Source: Actinomyces provencensis
GTDB lineage: Bacteria; Actinomycetota; Actinomycetes; Actinomycetales; Actinomycetaceae
Assembly (NCBI RefSeq): GCF_900155435.1
Contig: NZ_LT700212.1
Coordinates: forward strand, 2,194,951-2,258,950
DNA: 64,000 nucleotides
Direction of reading: 5' to 3'
The notes beneath the pieces were generated by a model. That model had not been told where the DNA came from. It made no database searches and was given only the letters and a program-made list of their open reading frames with translations. Shown here piece after piece: positions 1-8,225 of this stretch. Numbering within the stretch: position 1 is the first letter of the stretch; each line of letters starts with the position of its first letter. The position numbers were made by a program, and so were the translations under genes.

Positions 1-636
1 CACCCCACACCGAAACCCCCCACCGCGCTCGCGGTCGACCACGACGCGGAGTTCCTCTCCGACGTGCAGTGGTGGGCGCTGTCGTCCGCGATCGTGGGCG
101 ACCACATTCAGGTCCGAGGTCCCCGTCGCGCGACGAGCGGCATCCTGTGGTCCTCGCCCCGGCTGGTGCCGGGTCGGGACTCGATGATCCTGCGGGCCGA
201 CATCATGACTGCTCCGGGCACGGCCCCCGTCCGGGTGGAGGTTCCCGCCGACGAGGTGGGCCGGTACCACGTAGCTCGGCGCGAGCCGTCTGGGTGGGTG
301 TCGGTGGAGGAGCGGGTGGCGGCGACGCCGGGCCCGCTGGTGGAGCGGGTGGCGGCGACGCCGGGCCCGCTGGTGGAGCGCTTGGCGCGGCGGGTGCGCG
401 CCTGGCGGATCCTCACTTCGGTGCGCAGCGGTGCCGTCTTGTCAATGGTGACGGAGGACCAGGCGGTCACGGGCAAGGTCGATTCGGCGCCGATCCTGTC
501 GGTGGATGACGGGCTGACGTCGGTCCTGATCACCCTGCGCTTGCACACCGGCCGCCTGGACGTCGTCGGGGTGCCGGTGACGCACGCGGAGCGCGTGCTC
601 GCGACTGTCGCGACGGACACCTGGACCGAACGATGA
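1..636 (+). CDS. phage protein of unknown function, 5' partial
   Basis: No stop codon occurs in this frame from the first base of the window, so the gene probably begins upstream and only its 3' part is seen; the first start-like codon inside is a GTG at 64. I do not recognise the protein. A 33-bp in-frame direct repeat (310-375) duplicates an 11-residue Val/Ala/Thr/Pro-Gly-Pro segment. The stop overlaps the start of the next gene (ATGA at 633), as expected in a compact phage operon. Nothing indicates membrane segments or metal binding. Confidence 0.6.
   Translation, partial: HPTPKPPTALAVDHDAEFLSDVQWWALSSAIVGDHIQVRGPRRATSGILWSSPRLVPGRDSMILRADIMTAPGTAPVRVEVPADEVGRYHVARREPSGWVSVEERVAATPGPLVERVAATPGPLVERLARRVRAWRILTSVRSGAVLSMVTEDQAVTGKVDSAPILSVDDGLTSVLITLRLHTGRLDVVGVPVTHAERVLATVATDTWTER
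310..375 (+). repeat. two tandem copies of a 33-bp unit
   Basis: Two identical adjacent 33-bp units (310-342 and 343-375) lie in frame within the first partial gene, and the first three bases of a third copy follow at 376. A simple in-frame duplication by slippage or unequal recombination explains it. Confidence 0.85.
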
Positions 637-1001
637 ACCGCAACGTCTGGCACACAGAGCACGCGGTCTCATTCACCCCGGAGCTTGAGGTCCGCCACCC
701 GGCGTGCCTGGGCACGGCCGTGATCCACGTGGACGAGGTCCGCATCTCGAATCCGACCGACCGGGAGTGGGTGAAGGTCTCCCTCCAGGTGACGGAGTTA
801 GAGGAGGGCCTGCCCTACATCGCCCTGGAGGCGTTGAAGCGCATGCGGTGGAGCGTGGAGCACCGGCGTGTGTTCGTTGAGGACCCGACGCAGGAGGGCG
901 TGTGGACGCCACTGGGGTCCCGCCCTCTGGACCGCGTGGTGGGCGCCCTCGTGGAGGCCGCCCGGGTCTGTGACGCCTCGGTGAGGAGGTCCCTGGCATG
1001 A
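633..1001 (+). CDS. hypothetical phage protein, 122 aa
   Basis: The ATG at 633 overlaps the stop of the upstream gene, and the stop overlaps the next start at 998, so it is translationally coupled on both sides. The protein is a soluble, mixed alpha/beta-looking sequence with a Trp/Tyr-rich middle and an Ala/Val/Arg helix at the C terminus. I recognise no family. Its place in the early gene cluster suggests a role in DNA metabolism or host takeover, which is inference from position only. Confidence 0.6.
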   Translation: MNRNVWHTEHAVSFTPELEVRHPACLGTAVIHVDEVRISNPTDREWVKVSLQVTELEEGLPYIALEALKRMRWSVEHRRVFVEDPTQEGVWTPLGSRPLDRVVGALVEAARVCDASVRRSLA

Positions 1002-1660
1002 GCTCCCGTGTCATTCCCGTGCCGACGTGGATCGTCGTGTCGGGCCTCGTCCTCCTGATCGCGTCCGGGATCCTCCTGGACTCGACCTTGCCCATCTCGG
1101 TGGGTCTCCTGCCCGGAGCCGTGGCCGTAGGCCTGGCGGCCGCCACCTGGGGGTACCTCCCCTACCTCGATCACTCTCCCCGAAAGGCTTTCCCCATGAC
1201 CAGGTACGGCACGCTCCGGTGGGTCGCTCCCGACAATCTCCAGTTCCTTGAGGCCAAGATCTGGCCTGAGTCCGACGAGCCCTTGGACTGGATGGTGGAC
1301 TCGGTGCGGGTACTCTCCGTCCTTGCCCCGGTGGTGGCGTTCGAGAACCGGGTGGGCCAGCTGGTGGTGCTGGATGGTCGCCGCCGGGTGCGTGCTGCGG
1401 CCCTGGCGATGGTGCCCGAGGTCCCCGTGTTCGTGATTGAGGGGCAGACGGCGGAGGGCCAGGCACTCAAGCAGCTGGTCCTCAACATCACGGGCGGGAC
1501 CCCCACACCCCAGCAGGTCCATCGCATGGTGGAGATCCTCGCCATGATGGGTGTCCCAGCGGAGGTGGTCGCGGAGACGACGGGCATCCCGGAGGACGAG
1601 GTGCTCCGCATCAGCGAGGACGCACACCTGATCTACCGCGGCGGGGAGGCCTCCCGGTGA
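998..1660 (+). CDS. ParB-like domain protein with N-terminal membrane segments
   Basis: Residues about 8-50 form two closely spaced hydrophobic segments. From about residue 85 comes a ParB/Srx-like N-terminal domain whose clearest mark is the Gly-Arg-Arg-Arg-Val-Arg box in a GRRRVRAAA stretch, followed by a helical region resembling a ParB HTH segment. ParB-type domains bind DNA or nucleotides and often sit beside phage methyltransferases. The ATG at 998 overlaps the upstream stop. An internal ATG at 1196, preceded by a GAAAGG ribosome site, would give a soluble 154-residue ParB-like protein without the membrane part, so the start is uncertain. Both products may be made. Confidence 0.6.
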   Translation: MSSRVIPVPTWIVVSGLVLLIASGILLDSTLPISVGLLPGAVAVGLAAATWGYLPYLDHSPRKAFPMTRYGTLRWVAPDNLQFLEAKIWPESDEPLDWMVDSVRVLSVLAPVVAFENRVGQLVVLDGRRRVRAAALAMVPEVPVFVIEGQTAEGQALKQLVLNITGGTPTPQQVHRMVEILAMMGVPAEVVAETTGIPEDEVLRISEDAHLIYRGGEASR

Positions 1661-1920
1661 GCGACCTCGACCCCGCGCCCGCCACCATGCCTGCCCCGGG
1701 CGGGGCGCAGACCTTGCGCCAGGCCCTGGGCGATGTGATCGCCCAGCTGGTGCCCGCCGGCAGTGTCGTCACGGAGTTCATCGCAGACGACGAGGACCTG
1801 TGCATCGGGTACTGGGTGCACAACGACGGCGACGTTGCGGCCGCCTCCCACGGGGACATCAGGCAGTCCCACACCATCACTTACCGGCTCGACCGGCCCC
1901 TCTCCGACTACGTGAGGTGA
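1657..1920 (+). CDS. hypothetical phage protein, 87 aa
   Basis: It starts with GTG at 1657, overlapping the stop of the ParB-like gene. It is a small acidic protein with a Pro/Ala-rich N terminus and a central short beta-rich part (Ile-Gly-Tyr-Trp-Val). I recognise no family. It sits in an uninterrupted chain of overlapping early phage genes, which is the main reason to call it real. Confidence 0.55.
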   Translation: MSDLDPAPATMPAPGGAQTLRQALGDVIAQLVPAGSVVTEFIADDEDLCIGYWVHNDGDVAAASHGDIRQSHTITYRLDRPLSDYVR

Positions 1921-1926
1921 CATCCC

Positions 1927-2757
1927 ATGCCCAAGATCAAGGCGACCCTGCCCAAGAACACTGAGACGAACGGCCTCTACGAGCTGGCGCGGCGAGCGGC
2001 AGCTGACCCGACGAAGCTGCACATGGCGATCGTCGTGTGCGACTGCTCGAAGATCGAGGTGGATACCGACACCGGTGCGCGCGACGCCACGGTGAGGATC
2101 CGCCGCATCGAGGAGGTGGCCCCCGGGGACCTGCGGTCCGCGGAGTACCTGCTGAGCCACGGCATCGAGTGGCGCCTCGGCGACAGCCTGCTGCCCTTCG
2201 ACATCGACAAGGAGATGGCGGCGATCTTCCCGCCTGGCACGACGATCGACACGGAGACGGGTGTCATCACCGTGCCGGGGGATGAGTACTCCGACGACGA
2301 GGACGACGAGGGCGGCGCCACGCCAGGCCCTGGCACCGAGCAGGCGGCCGCGCCGGATGAGCCGTTCGACGTGGTTAAGGCCGCGGAGGAAGCGATCCTC
2401 GACCGCATCGCGGAGGCCGCGCCGGCACCCGTCGCGGACCCAGCCATCCCAGCAGAGGACGTGGCGGATGCGGCGCGCATGGTGATCGTCTCCCAGCTGG
2501 GCTCGACGTCGATGATCCAGCGGAAACTGCGTGTCGGCTTCGCGAAGGCGGGCCGCATCATGGACGAGCTCGAAGCATGGGGTGTTGTCGGCCCCGCCCA
2601 GGGAGCGAAAGCCCGCAACGTCCTCGCCAACCCTGAGGACCTCGACACCATCGTGGGCGACATCCTCCACACCGGCACCGACGATGCGCCCGAGGACGCT
2701 CCCGCGCCCGAGATCGTCGCTACCGACGAGGACCTCGACGGCGGTGACGCCGCATGA
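1927..2757 (+). CDS. phage protein with FtsK-gamma-like winged helix
   Basis: The 276-aa protein has an N-terminal domain of about 115 residues I do not recognise, then an acidic Asp/Glu-rich linker (about 120-150). Residues about 178-235 closely resemble the FtsK/SpoIIIE gamma domain: an Arg-Met-Val-hydrophobic helix, [13 protein letters not shown], then Ala-Gly-Arg-Ile-Met-Asp-Glu-Leu-Glu and a Gly-Val-Val-Gly-Pro wing. In FtsK this winged helix reads short polar octamers. No motor ATPase domain is present, so the protein would bind DNA without translocating. It follows the 87-aa gene by six bases and overlaps the next gene at 2754. Confidence 0.7.
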   Translation: MPKIKATLPKNTETNGLYELARRAAADPTKLHMAIVVCDCSKIEVDTDTGARDATVRIRRIEEVAPGDLRSAEYLLSHGIEWRLGDSLLPFDIDKEMAAIFPPGTTIDTETGVITVPGDEYSDDEDDEGGATPGPGTEQAAAPDEPFDVVKAAEEAILDRIAEAAPAPVADPAIPAEDVADAARMVIVSQLGSTSMIQRKLRVGFAKAGRIMDELEAWGVVGPAQGAKARNVLANPEDLDTIVGDILHTGTDDAPEDAPAPEIVATDEDLDGGDAA

Positions 2758-3158
2758 GCTCACCGAGCATTTCAGGGTTCACCGCGACCATCCGTCGCAG
2801 CGACGCAGAGTGGGAGACGTGCATGGCCAGGGATGGCATGCTGTTCGTGCCCGAGCGTCTCAACGTCAGCTACGGCGAGGACCAGGGTCCACTCGGCGCG
2901 TGGCTGAGTGTGACGGCAGTCGGCTGGGTGCCGCGCAGTGGGGCACTCACCCTGTTCTCGCTGCCTGTCGACTCTGCCGAAGCGGTCATGCAGGTCTGGG
3001 AGACGTGGGTCGATGGGTTCTACTCGTCGCCCGACACCTACTGGGCTCAGCGCGGTGACCACGCGATCCGGGATCTGCCCACCTGGATCACCTGCGTCCT
3101 CGACGACGCCCTCCCCGACGTCTGGCGCGCAGTGCGCGGTCAGCAGGTGGCCGCATGA
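2754..3158 (+). CDS. hypothetical phage protein, 134 aa
   Basis: The start overlaps the upstream stop, and the stop overlaps the DUF4406 gene at 3155. It is a soluble protein with an unusually high number of Trp residues and a Trp-Glu-Thr-Trp motif near the middle. I do not recognise the family. Its context is the phage early operon. Confidence 0.55.
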   Translation: MSSPSISGFTATIRRSDAEWETCMARDGMLFVPERLNVSYGEDQGPLGAWLSVTAVGWVPRSGALTLFSLPVDSAEAVMQVWETWVDGFYSSPDTYWAQRGDHAIRDLPTWITCVLDDALPDVWRAVRGQQVAA

Positions 3159-3457
3159 AAATCTACATCGCAGGCCCCATGACCGGACTGCCCGACTACA
3201 ACCGCCCGTCATTCCACGACGCCGCCGGCGTCCTGCAAGGCCTCGGCCATGAGCCGCTCAACCCGGCAGCCATCGACCTCGGCGGGGACGCCGTCTGGCA
3301 GGACTACATGCGCGCCACCACCCGGCTCCTCACCCAGGCGGACGCCGTGTGCGTCCTCCCCGGATGGGAGAAGTCCCGCGGCGCGTACGTGGAAGTCCTC
3401 TGGGCACGCGGTTGCGGCATCCCCGTCCTTGACCTCGCCACAGGGAGGGCCGTATGA
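3155..3457 (+). CDS. DUF4406-type nucleoside deoxyribosyltransferase-like protein
   Basis: The 100-aa protein begins [16 protein letters not shown], which is the signature of the DUF4406 family related to nucleoside 2-deoxyribosyltransferases. It continues with an Asn-Pro-Ala segment, a Tyr-Met-Arg segment and the hydrophobic Asp-Ala-Val-Cys-Val-Leu-Pro-Gly-Trp strand followed by Ser-x-Gly-Ala, which form the nucleotide pocket in relatives. The family is frequent in phages and may modify nucleotides or nucleic acids; its true substrate is not known. It overlaps both neighbours by four bases. Confidence 0.75.
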   Translation: MKIYIAGPMTGLPDYNRPSFHDAAGVLQGLGHEPLNPAAIDLGGDAVWQDYMRATTRLLTQADAVCVLPGWEKSRGAYVEVLWARGCGIPVLDLATGRAV

Positions 3458-3633
3458 GCACCATCCACCTGACCGACAACGACCTCCGCGAGATCAAGCT
3501 CGAGGTCGACGTCGCCCGCGAAGACATGGGCGCCACCTCCACCAACCCCGCCCTCGACGACTACCTCCTCGGCGTGGCCATCGGCACCACCCTCCGCATC
3601 GTCACAACCCCGATGGAGGCCGACCATGAGTGA
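3454..3633 (+). CDS. small hypothetical phage protein, 59 aa
   Basis: The ATG at 3454 overlaps the stop of the DUF4406 gene after a GGGAGGG ribosome site, and the reading frame runs into the start of the helicase-methyltransferase gene. It therefore fills exactly the gap between two sure genes. The 59 residues are acidic and helical (Asp-Asn-Asp-Leu-Arg-Glu-Ile-Lys) and are followed by a Val-Ala-Ile-Gly-Thr-Thr-Leu segment. No family is recognised. Confidence 0.65.
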   Translation: MSTIHLTDNDLREIKLEVDVAREDMGATSTNPALDDYLLGVAIGTTLRIVTTPMEADHE

Positions 3634-6136
3634 CCTCACCTACGAGGAGTTCGTGGCCGACAAGGCCAACCTCACCGCCGACTACGGCTTCGACGTCCAC
3701 CCCGACCAGATCAACCCAATCCTGTTCCCCCACCAGGCGGACGCTGTGCGATGGGCCTGCAAGGGCGGCCGGCGCGCCCTCTTCGAGGCCTTCGGCCTCG
3801 GCAAGTCCATGCAGCAGCTGGAGATCATCCGCCTCTGCCTCGCTCACGAAGGGGACGGCGCTCGCGGCCTGATCGTCTGCCCGTTGGGTGTGCGCCAAGA
3901 GTTCAAAGCGGACGCCGCGAAGCTCGGCATCGAGATCCGCTTCGTGCGCCGCTCGGATGAGGTCACCGGGCCGGGCATGTACTTGACGAACTACGAGTCG
4001 GTGCGTGACGGGAAGCTGGACCCGGCCATGTTCACCGCGGTGAGCCTGGACGAGGCCAGCATCCTCCGCTCCTTCGGGTCCAAGACGTACCAGACGTTCC
4101 TGACCCTGTTCGACGCGGTGCCCTACCGGTTCGTGGCCACGGCCACCCCGTCTCCGAACCGCTACAAGGAGCTGATCCACTACGCCGGCTACCTCGGTGT
4201 GATGGACACGGGGCAGGCGCTGACCCGGTTCTTCAAGCGGGACTCGACGAAGGCGAACAACCTCACGCTGTACCCGCACAAGGAGACCGAGTTCTGGCTG
4301 TGGCTCCACTCCTGGGCGCTGTTCCTCCTGCGTCCCTCGGACCTCGGCTACTCCGATGAGGGGTACGAGCTGCCCGACCTGGACGTGCGCTGGCACAAGG
4401 TGGAGGTCGACCAGACGAAGGTCACGGTGGACCGGGATGGGCAGGCGCACTTGTTCCGGGATGCGGCGATCGGTGTGGCGGACGCGGCCCGGGAGAAGCG
4501 CACGTCGATTCCGGCGCGCGTGGCCATGGCCCGGGACCTGGTGGAGGCCGCCCCGGATGATCACTTCATCCTCTGGCACGACTTGGAGGACGAGCGTCAC
4601 GCCATCAAGGCGGCCCTGCCTGAGGCTGTGGAGGTCTACGGGTCACAGGACCTGGACGTGCGCGAGCAGCGCATCATCGACTTTTCGGAGGGCCGCTCGA
4701 GGATCCTCGCCACGAAGCCGGTGATCGCCGGGTCCGGGTGCAACTTCCAGCGCCACTGCCACCGCGCGATCTTCGTCGGCGTCGGCTTCCGGTTCAACGA
4801 CTTCATCCAGGCGGTGCACCGCATCCAGCGGTTCCTGCAGACCGAGCGCGTGGTCATCGACATCATCTACGCGGAGTCCGAAGCGAGTGTGGTGGAGGTC
4901 CTCAAGGAGAAGTGGGCCCGCCACGACGAGCTGCAGGCCCGCATGGAGGACCTCGTGCGCCGCTTCGGCCTCTCCGAGACGGGCCTGGAGCAGCTGGTGC
5001 GCTCCTCCCAGGTCACGCGGGTCGCGACCCGAGGTGAGGGCTGGGAGTACGCGAACAATGACTGCGTCGAAGAGACCCGGGACATGCCCGAGAACTCCGT
5101 CGACCTGATCGTCACGAGCATCCCATTCTCCAACCAGTACGAGTACACGCCCAGCTACCTGGACTTCGGGCACACGGACGACAACTCGCACTTCTGGGCC
5201 CAGATGGACTACCTGACCCCGCAGCTGCTGCGCGTCCTGCGCCCGGGCAGGATCTACGCCTGCCACGTGAAGGACCGCATCAACTTCGGTGCCGTCACGG
5301 GCGCCGGCCTGCCGACCGTGAGCCCGTTCCACATGGAGGCCGCCTTCCACGCGATGCGCCACGGCTTCGACTATCTGGGCATGATCACGGTCGTCACCGA
5401 CGTGGTCCGGGAGAACAACCAGACCTACCGCTTGGGCTGGACCGAGGCATGCAAGGACATGACGAAGATGGGCGTCGGCAGCCCGGAGTACGTGCTCTTG
5501 TTCCACAAGCCGCAGTCGGACCGCACCCGCGGCTACGCGGACGTGCCCGTGACCCACTCGAAGGATGAGTACACGCGGGCCCGGTGGCAGGTCGACGCCC
5601 ACGCCTACTGGCGATCTTCCGGGAACCGGCTCCTGACGGCCGAGGAGCTCGCCTCGGTGTCGATGAGTGATCGCATGCGGATGTTCACCGAGGAGTCGGA
5701 GCGCACCGTCTACGACGCTGGCCGGCACGTGGCACTCGCGGAGGACCTCGACGCCCGCGGTGACCTGTCCTCCACGTTCATGAGCCTCGCGCCCGGGTCT
5801 TGGTCGCCGTTCGTGTGGACCGACATCAACCGCATGCTCACCCTCAACACCGCCCAGTCCCAGCGCCGCCAGGCGATGCACGTCTGCCCCCTGCAGTTCG
5901 ACATCGTGGATCGCCTCATCGAGCGCTACTCCAACCCGGGTGACCTCGTGTTCGACCCCTTCGGTGGGCTGGGCACGGTCCCGGTGCGCGCCATGAAGGC
6001 CGGCCGGCGTGGCCGTGGCGTGGAGCTCAACCCCGACTACTACCGCGATGCCCTCGTCTACCTCAGGGAGACGGAGGCCGCCGTCAACTCCCCGGACCTG
6101 TTCTCGGTCCTCGAATCGAATGGAGACGCAGCATGA
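3626..6136 (+). CDS. helicase (SNF2-like) and DNA methyltransferase fusion
   Basis: This 836-aa protein joins two enzymes. Residues 1 to about 450 are a superfamily 2 helicase: a Walker A variant FGLGKS (56-61), DEAS motif II (142-145), an Ala-Thr-Ala-Thr-Pro-Ser motif III, and a C-terminal RecA lobe ending in a His-Arg-Ile-Gln-Arg motif VI. Residues about 465-836 are an amino-methyltransferase of the permuted beta type, with the catalytic motif written as TSIPF (497-501) instead of the usual DPPY, and the AdoMet motif DPFGGLGT at 777. A phage use would be methylating its own DNA against host restriction, or remodelling. No endonuclease domain is visible. Confidence 0.8.
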   Translation: MSDLTYEEFVADKANLTADYGFDVHPDQINPILFPHQADAVRWACKGGRRALFEAFGLGKSMQQLEIIRLCLAHEGDGARGLIVCPLGVRQEFKADAAKLGIEIRFVRRSDEVTGPGMYLTNYESVRDGKLDPAMFTAVSLDEASILRSFGSKTYQTFLTLFDAVPYRFVATATPSPNRYKELIHYAGYLGVMDTGQALTRFFKRDSTKANNLTLYPHKETEFWLWLHSWALFLLRPSDLGYSDEGYELPDLDVRWHKVEVDQTKVTVDRDGQAHLFRDAAIGVADAAREKRTSIPARVAMARDLVEAAPDDHFILWHDLEDERHAIKAALPEAVEVYGSQDLDVREQRIIDFSEGRSRILATKPVIAGSGCNFQRHCHRAIFVGVGFRFNDFIQAVHRIQRFLQTERVVIDIIYAESEASVVEVLKEKWARHDELQARMEDLVRRFGLSETGLEQLVRSSQVTRVATRGEGWEYANNDCVEETRDMPENSVDLIVTSIPFSNQYEYTPSYLDFGHTDDNSHFWAQMDYLTPQLLRVLRPGRIYACHVKDRINFGAVTGAGLPTVSPFHMEAAFHAMRHGFDYLGMITVVTDVVRENNQTYRLGWTEACKDMTKMGVGSPEYVLLFHKPQSDRTRGYADVPVTHSKDEYTRARWQVDAHAYWRSSGNRLLTAEELASVSMSDRMRMFTEESERTVYDAGRHVALAEDLDARGDLSSTFMSLAPGSWSPFVWTDINRMLTLNTAQSQRRQAMHVCPLQFDIVDRLIERYSNPGDLVFDPFGGLGTVPVRAMKAGRRGRGVELNPDYYRDALVYLRETEAAVNSPDLFSVLESNGDAA

Positions 6137-6327
6137 GCAAGATCAGCGACGAACGCGTGGCGGAGCTCCTCTACAACGCGGCCTGGGCGTCTGTCGAGGA
6201 CGAGCCGCCGGTCCAGTGGTGCGACCTGACGGACGAGCGCCAGCTCACGGGGTATCGGGGCCAAGCGGCTGCGTTCATCTCGCTCTTGCGCGTCGGCGGC
6301 CATGAGATCACCGAGGTGGGCGACTGA
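6133..6327 (+). CDS. small hypothetical phage protein, 64 aa
   Basis: It overlaps the helicase-methyltransferase stop by four bases and shares one base with the start of ssb. It is a helical acidic protein beginning [12 protein letters not shown]. It is probably co-translated with its neighbours. I recognise no family. Confidence 0.55.
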   Translation: MSKISDERVAELLYNAAWASVEDEPPVQWCDLTDERQLTGYRGQAAAFISLLRVGGHEITEVGD

Positions 6328-6824
6328 TGGCCGGGGAGACGATCCTGACCTTGGTCGGGAACCTGACGGCGGACCCGGAGCTGCGGTTCACGCCCTCGGG
6401 TGCGGCGGTCGCGGACTTCACGGTGGCTTCGACGCCGCGGACGTTCGACCGGAACACGAACGAGTGGCGGGACGGCAACACCCTGTTCATGCGCTGCTCG
6501 GTGTGGCGGGAGGCCGCGGAGAACGTGGCGGAGTCCCTGCGCAAGGGCATGCGCGTGATCGTCCAGGGCAGGTTGACGCAGCGCTCGTTCGAGACGCGCG
6601 AGGGCGAGCGGCGCACGGTCGTGGAGCTGCAGGTGGACGAGGTCGGCCCGTCGTTGAAGCGGGCGCGCGCCCAGGTGACTCGCAACCAGCCCCAGCAGCA
6701 GGGGGGTGGCTTCGGGCAGGGCGGGTATGCCCCGGCTCCGGCACGGGGTGCGCCTGCACCTCAACCGCAGGACCCGTGGGACCCGGCCCAGCGCGGTGAC
6801 GTCCCGACTGAGCCGCCGTTCTGA
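6327..6824 (+). CDS. ssb: single-stranded DNA-binding protein
   Basis: The 165-aa protein has a standard OB fold in residues 1 to about 112, starting with Thr-Leu-Val-Gly-Asn-Leu-Thr-x-Asp-Pro-Glu-Leu and containing the Phe-Met-Arg-Cys-Ser-Val-Trp strand and the Gly-Arg-Leu-x-Gln-Arg-Ser-Phe/Tyr element typical of SSB. A Gly/Gln/Pro linker follows. The tail ends in Glu-Pro-Pro-Phe, so the terminal Pro-Phe is kept but the acidic run is short. It coats single-stranded DNA in phage replication and recombination and sits among other early phage genes. Confidence 0.93.
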   Translation: MAGETILTLVGNLTADPELRFTPSGAAVADFTVASTPRTFDRNTNEWRDGNTLFMRCSVWREAAENVAESLRKGMRVIVQGRLTQRSFETREGERRTVVELQVDEVGPSLKRARAQVTRNQPQQQGGGFGQGGYAPAPARGAPAPQPQDPWDPAQRGDVPTEPPF

Positions 6825-7012
6825 TGCCCACCTACGCGCCGACGCGCACCTGCCCCGAGTGTGGGGAGCCCGTGGGGGCGGGCATCGTGCGCCACCCGGC
6901 CTGCTACGAGCAGCACCAACTACAGGTCTACGGCTTCACGGAGCGCCGATGGATGCTCCGTCACCCGCGAGTCAGATCTAACCCAAGGAGCGAACGTGAG
7001 CCGACGACTTAG
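6824..7012 (+). CDS. small zinc-ribbon-like phage protein, 62 aa
   Basis: The start overlaps the ssb stop. The N terminus has a Cys-x-x-Cys knuckle (CPECGEPVGAG) followed by His-Pro-x-Cys, giving three Cys and one His that could hold a zinc ion. The rest is basic. It is probably a small DNA- or protein-binding factor, which is inference. Confidence 0.55.
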   Translation: MPTYAPTRTCPECGEPVGAGIVRHPACYEQHQLQVYGFTERRWMLRHPRVRSNPRSEREPTT

Positions 7013-7049
7013 GACTTGCATGAGTGAGCTCGACGATTGGGCGATGACT

Positions 7050-7535
7050 TCAAAGAGGTCGATCTCCGAACGACAAGTAGACAGGAGCATCGCGTCCCTC
7101 AATCCCAAGTTCGAGGCCGGCCGTCCAGGGATCTGCGAGAGTCTCTTCAACGAATCCCCGAATGGACTGATGCGCTCGGATCACAGTTCCGACCTCGAGG
7201 CCAACCACAGCATCATCACTGCCGTCGACACTTCTGGACGTCACGATCATCTCGCGTGGGGTGGTGTTCCGAACCGCAAACTGGGACTTTCCGAGCCACG
7301 CGACGGTCAACGGCGGTGCGGTGAGATTCTCGACCAAGGACTCAACGCCGCGAGCCGTTGCCTCGGCCGCGGCAGCCTGTCGAACAGCGGCGTCGAGCTT
7401 CCTCTGCGTCTCGTCCCGAGCGGTCTCTGCCTTCTCCTTTGCTTCGTTCGATCTATGCGCCTTCCACCAGGAGAACCCCGCGCCGCCCATCGACAGCATC
7501 GTCAGTCCGATCTCCACCCAGTCTGCGAGAGCCAT
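7050..7535 (-). CDS. minus-strand membrane protein with coiled coil, moron candidate
   Basis: This 161-aa protein is read against all neighbouring phage genes. It starts with one membrane segment (about residues 6-24), then a charged coiled coil (about 28-65, Lys-Ala-Glu-Thr-Ala-Arg-Asp-Glu repeats), and ends in a roughly 90-residue beta-rich domain facing the cytoplasm or outside. Its sense makes a coherent protein, while the opposing frames are Arg/Ser/Pro junk. A single oppositely oriented gene within an early operon is typical of a moron expressed from the prophage. Function is unknown; superinfection exclusion is a possibility only. No clear ribosome site precedes the ATG. Confidence 0.65.
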   Translation of the reverse strand: MALADWVEIGLTMLSMGGAGFSWWKAHRSNEAKEKAETARDETQRKLDAAVRQAAAAEATARGVESLVENLTAPPLTVAWLGKSQFAVRNTTPREMIVTSRSVDGSDDAVVGLEVGTVIRAHQSIRGFVEETLADPWTAGLELGIEGRDAPVYLSFGDRPL

Positions 7536-7642
7536 GGTCCAACGCTACGTGCCCAGAGAGCGCGAGGGCAGCGATTGAGCCGTGCGCACCCGCATTCACA
7601 TCAATCCTGCAGCTGTGTGAAGAGCAGAAAGGCGAACGAGTG

Positions 7643-8128
7643 ATGGACCCGTTCTCGATCATGATCCCCGTCGAGCAGGATGCTGTTCTGTCCGAGAACG
7701 GGCGCCAGCATCGCATGGTGAAAGCCGCGATCACCAAGGACCTGCGCGGCCGGGGCAAGATGTTCGGCACGAACGTGCGGAACCGGCGCGGCCGCCGCGG
7801 CCAGCTCGAACGCGCCGTCGTCATCGTCTGGGTCGCCCGCCCCCAGGGCACCCTCGGAGACGCCGCCAACTTCACGCCCACCGTGAAGGCACTCTTCGAC
7901 GGCATGGTCGCCGACGCGAAGTTCTTGCCCAACGACAACGACCGCTACGTCCGTGGGCCCTTCATCCTGCCCGCCGACCACCCTGCTAGCGCCCCCGGGC
8001 GCAGCGAGTTCACTTTCGAGTTCTACCCCGCCGACTACTTCCCCACGCAGACCCGCATCCGGGCCGCACTCGCGGACTTCCTGCCCCGACTGACGGGAGG
8101 GGAGGTGATGACGCATGGCGAAGTCTGA
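7643..8128 (+). CDS. RusA-like Holliday junction resolvase
   Basis: I chose the ATG at 7643, which follows an AAAGGCGAA ribosome site; a longer open frame upstream is only the shadow of the minus-strand gene. The 161-aa protein has the layout of RusA endonucleases: Gly-Asp-Ala-Ala-Asn-Phe, then Val-Lys-Ala-Leu-Phe-Asp-Gly-Met, then Asn-Asp-Asn-Asp-Arg-Tyr-Val. These correspond to the acidic metal-binding positions of the family. Such enzymes resolve branched DNA before packaging. The assignment is from memory of the motif and is moderately sure. Confidence 0.6.
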   Translation: MDPFSIMIPVEQDAVLSENGRQHRMVKAAITKDLRGRGKMFGTNVRNRRGRRGQLERAVVIVWVARPQGTLGDAANFTPTVKALFDGMVADAKFLPNDNDRYVRGPFILPADHPASAPGRSEFTFEFYPADYFPTQTRIRAALADFLPRLTGGEVMTHGEV

Positions 8129-8210
8129 AGATCCGCCCGAGGGCAAGTTCTGCCCCTCGTGTGGCGGCTTGATCAACCCTTTCACCGGCGAGTGCCGGTG
8201 CTCTGACTGA
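8115..8210 (+). CDS. tiny zinc-ribbon-like protein, 31 aa
   Basis: A 31-residue frame begins at an ATG inside the last codons of the RusA-like gene, 14 bases before its stop, with a GGGAGGGGAGGTGATG ribosome site just upstream. It contains Cys-Pro-Ser-Cys and Cys-Arg-Cys, a compact four-Cys ribbon. The gap to the HNH gene is 15 bases. Size makes it easy to miss; the ribosome site and the Cys spacing support it. Confidence 0.5.
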   Translation: MAKSEDPPEGKFCPSCGGLINPFTGECRCSD

Positions 8211-8225
8211 CCCGAGAGGAAACCG

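Noticed and set aside
6861-7643. 260-aa plus-strand open frame
   Set aside because: It is antisense to the coherent minus-strand membrane protein and its composition (Arg/Ser/Leu) does not look like a protein.
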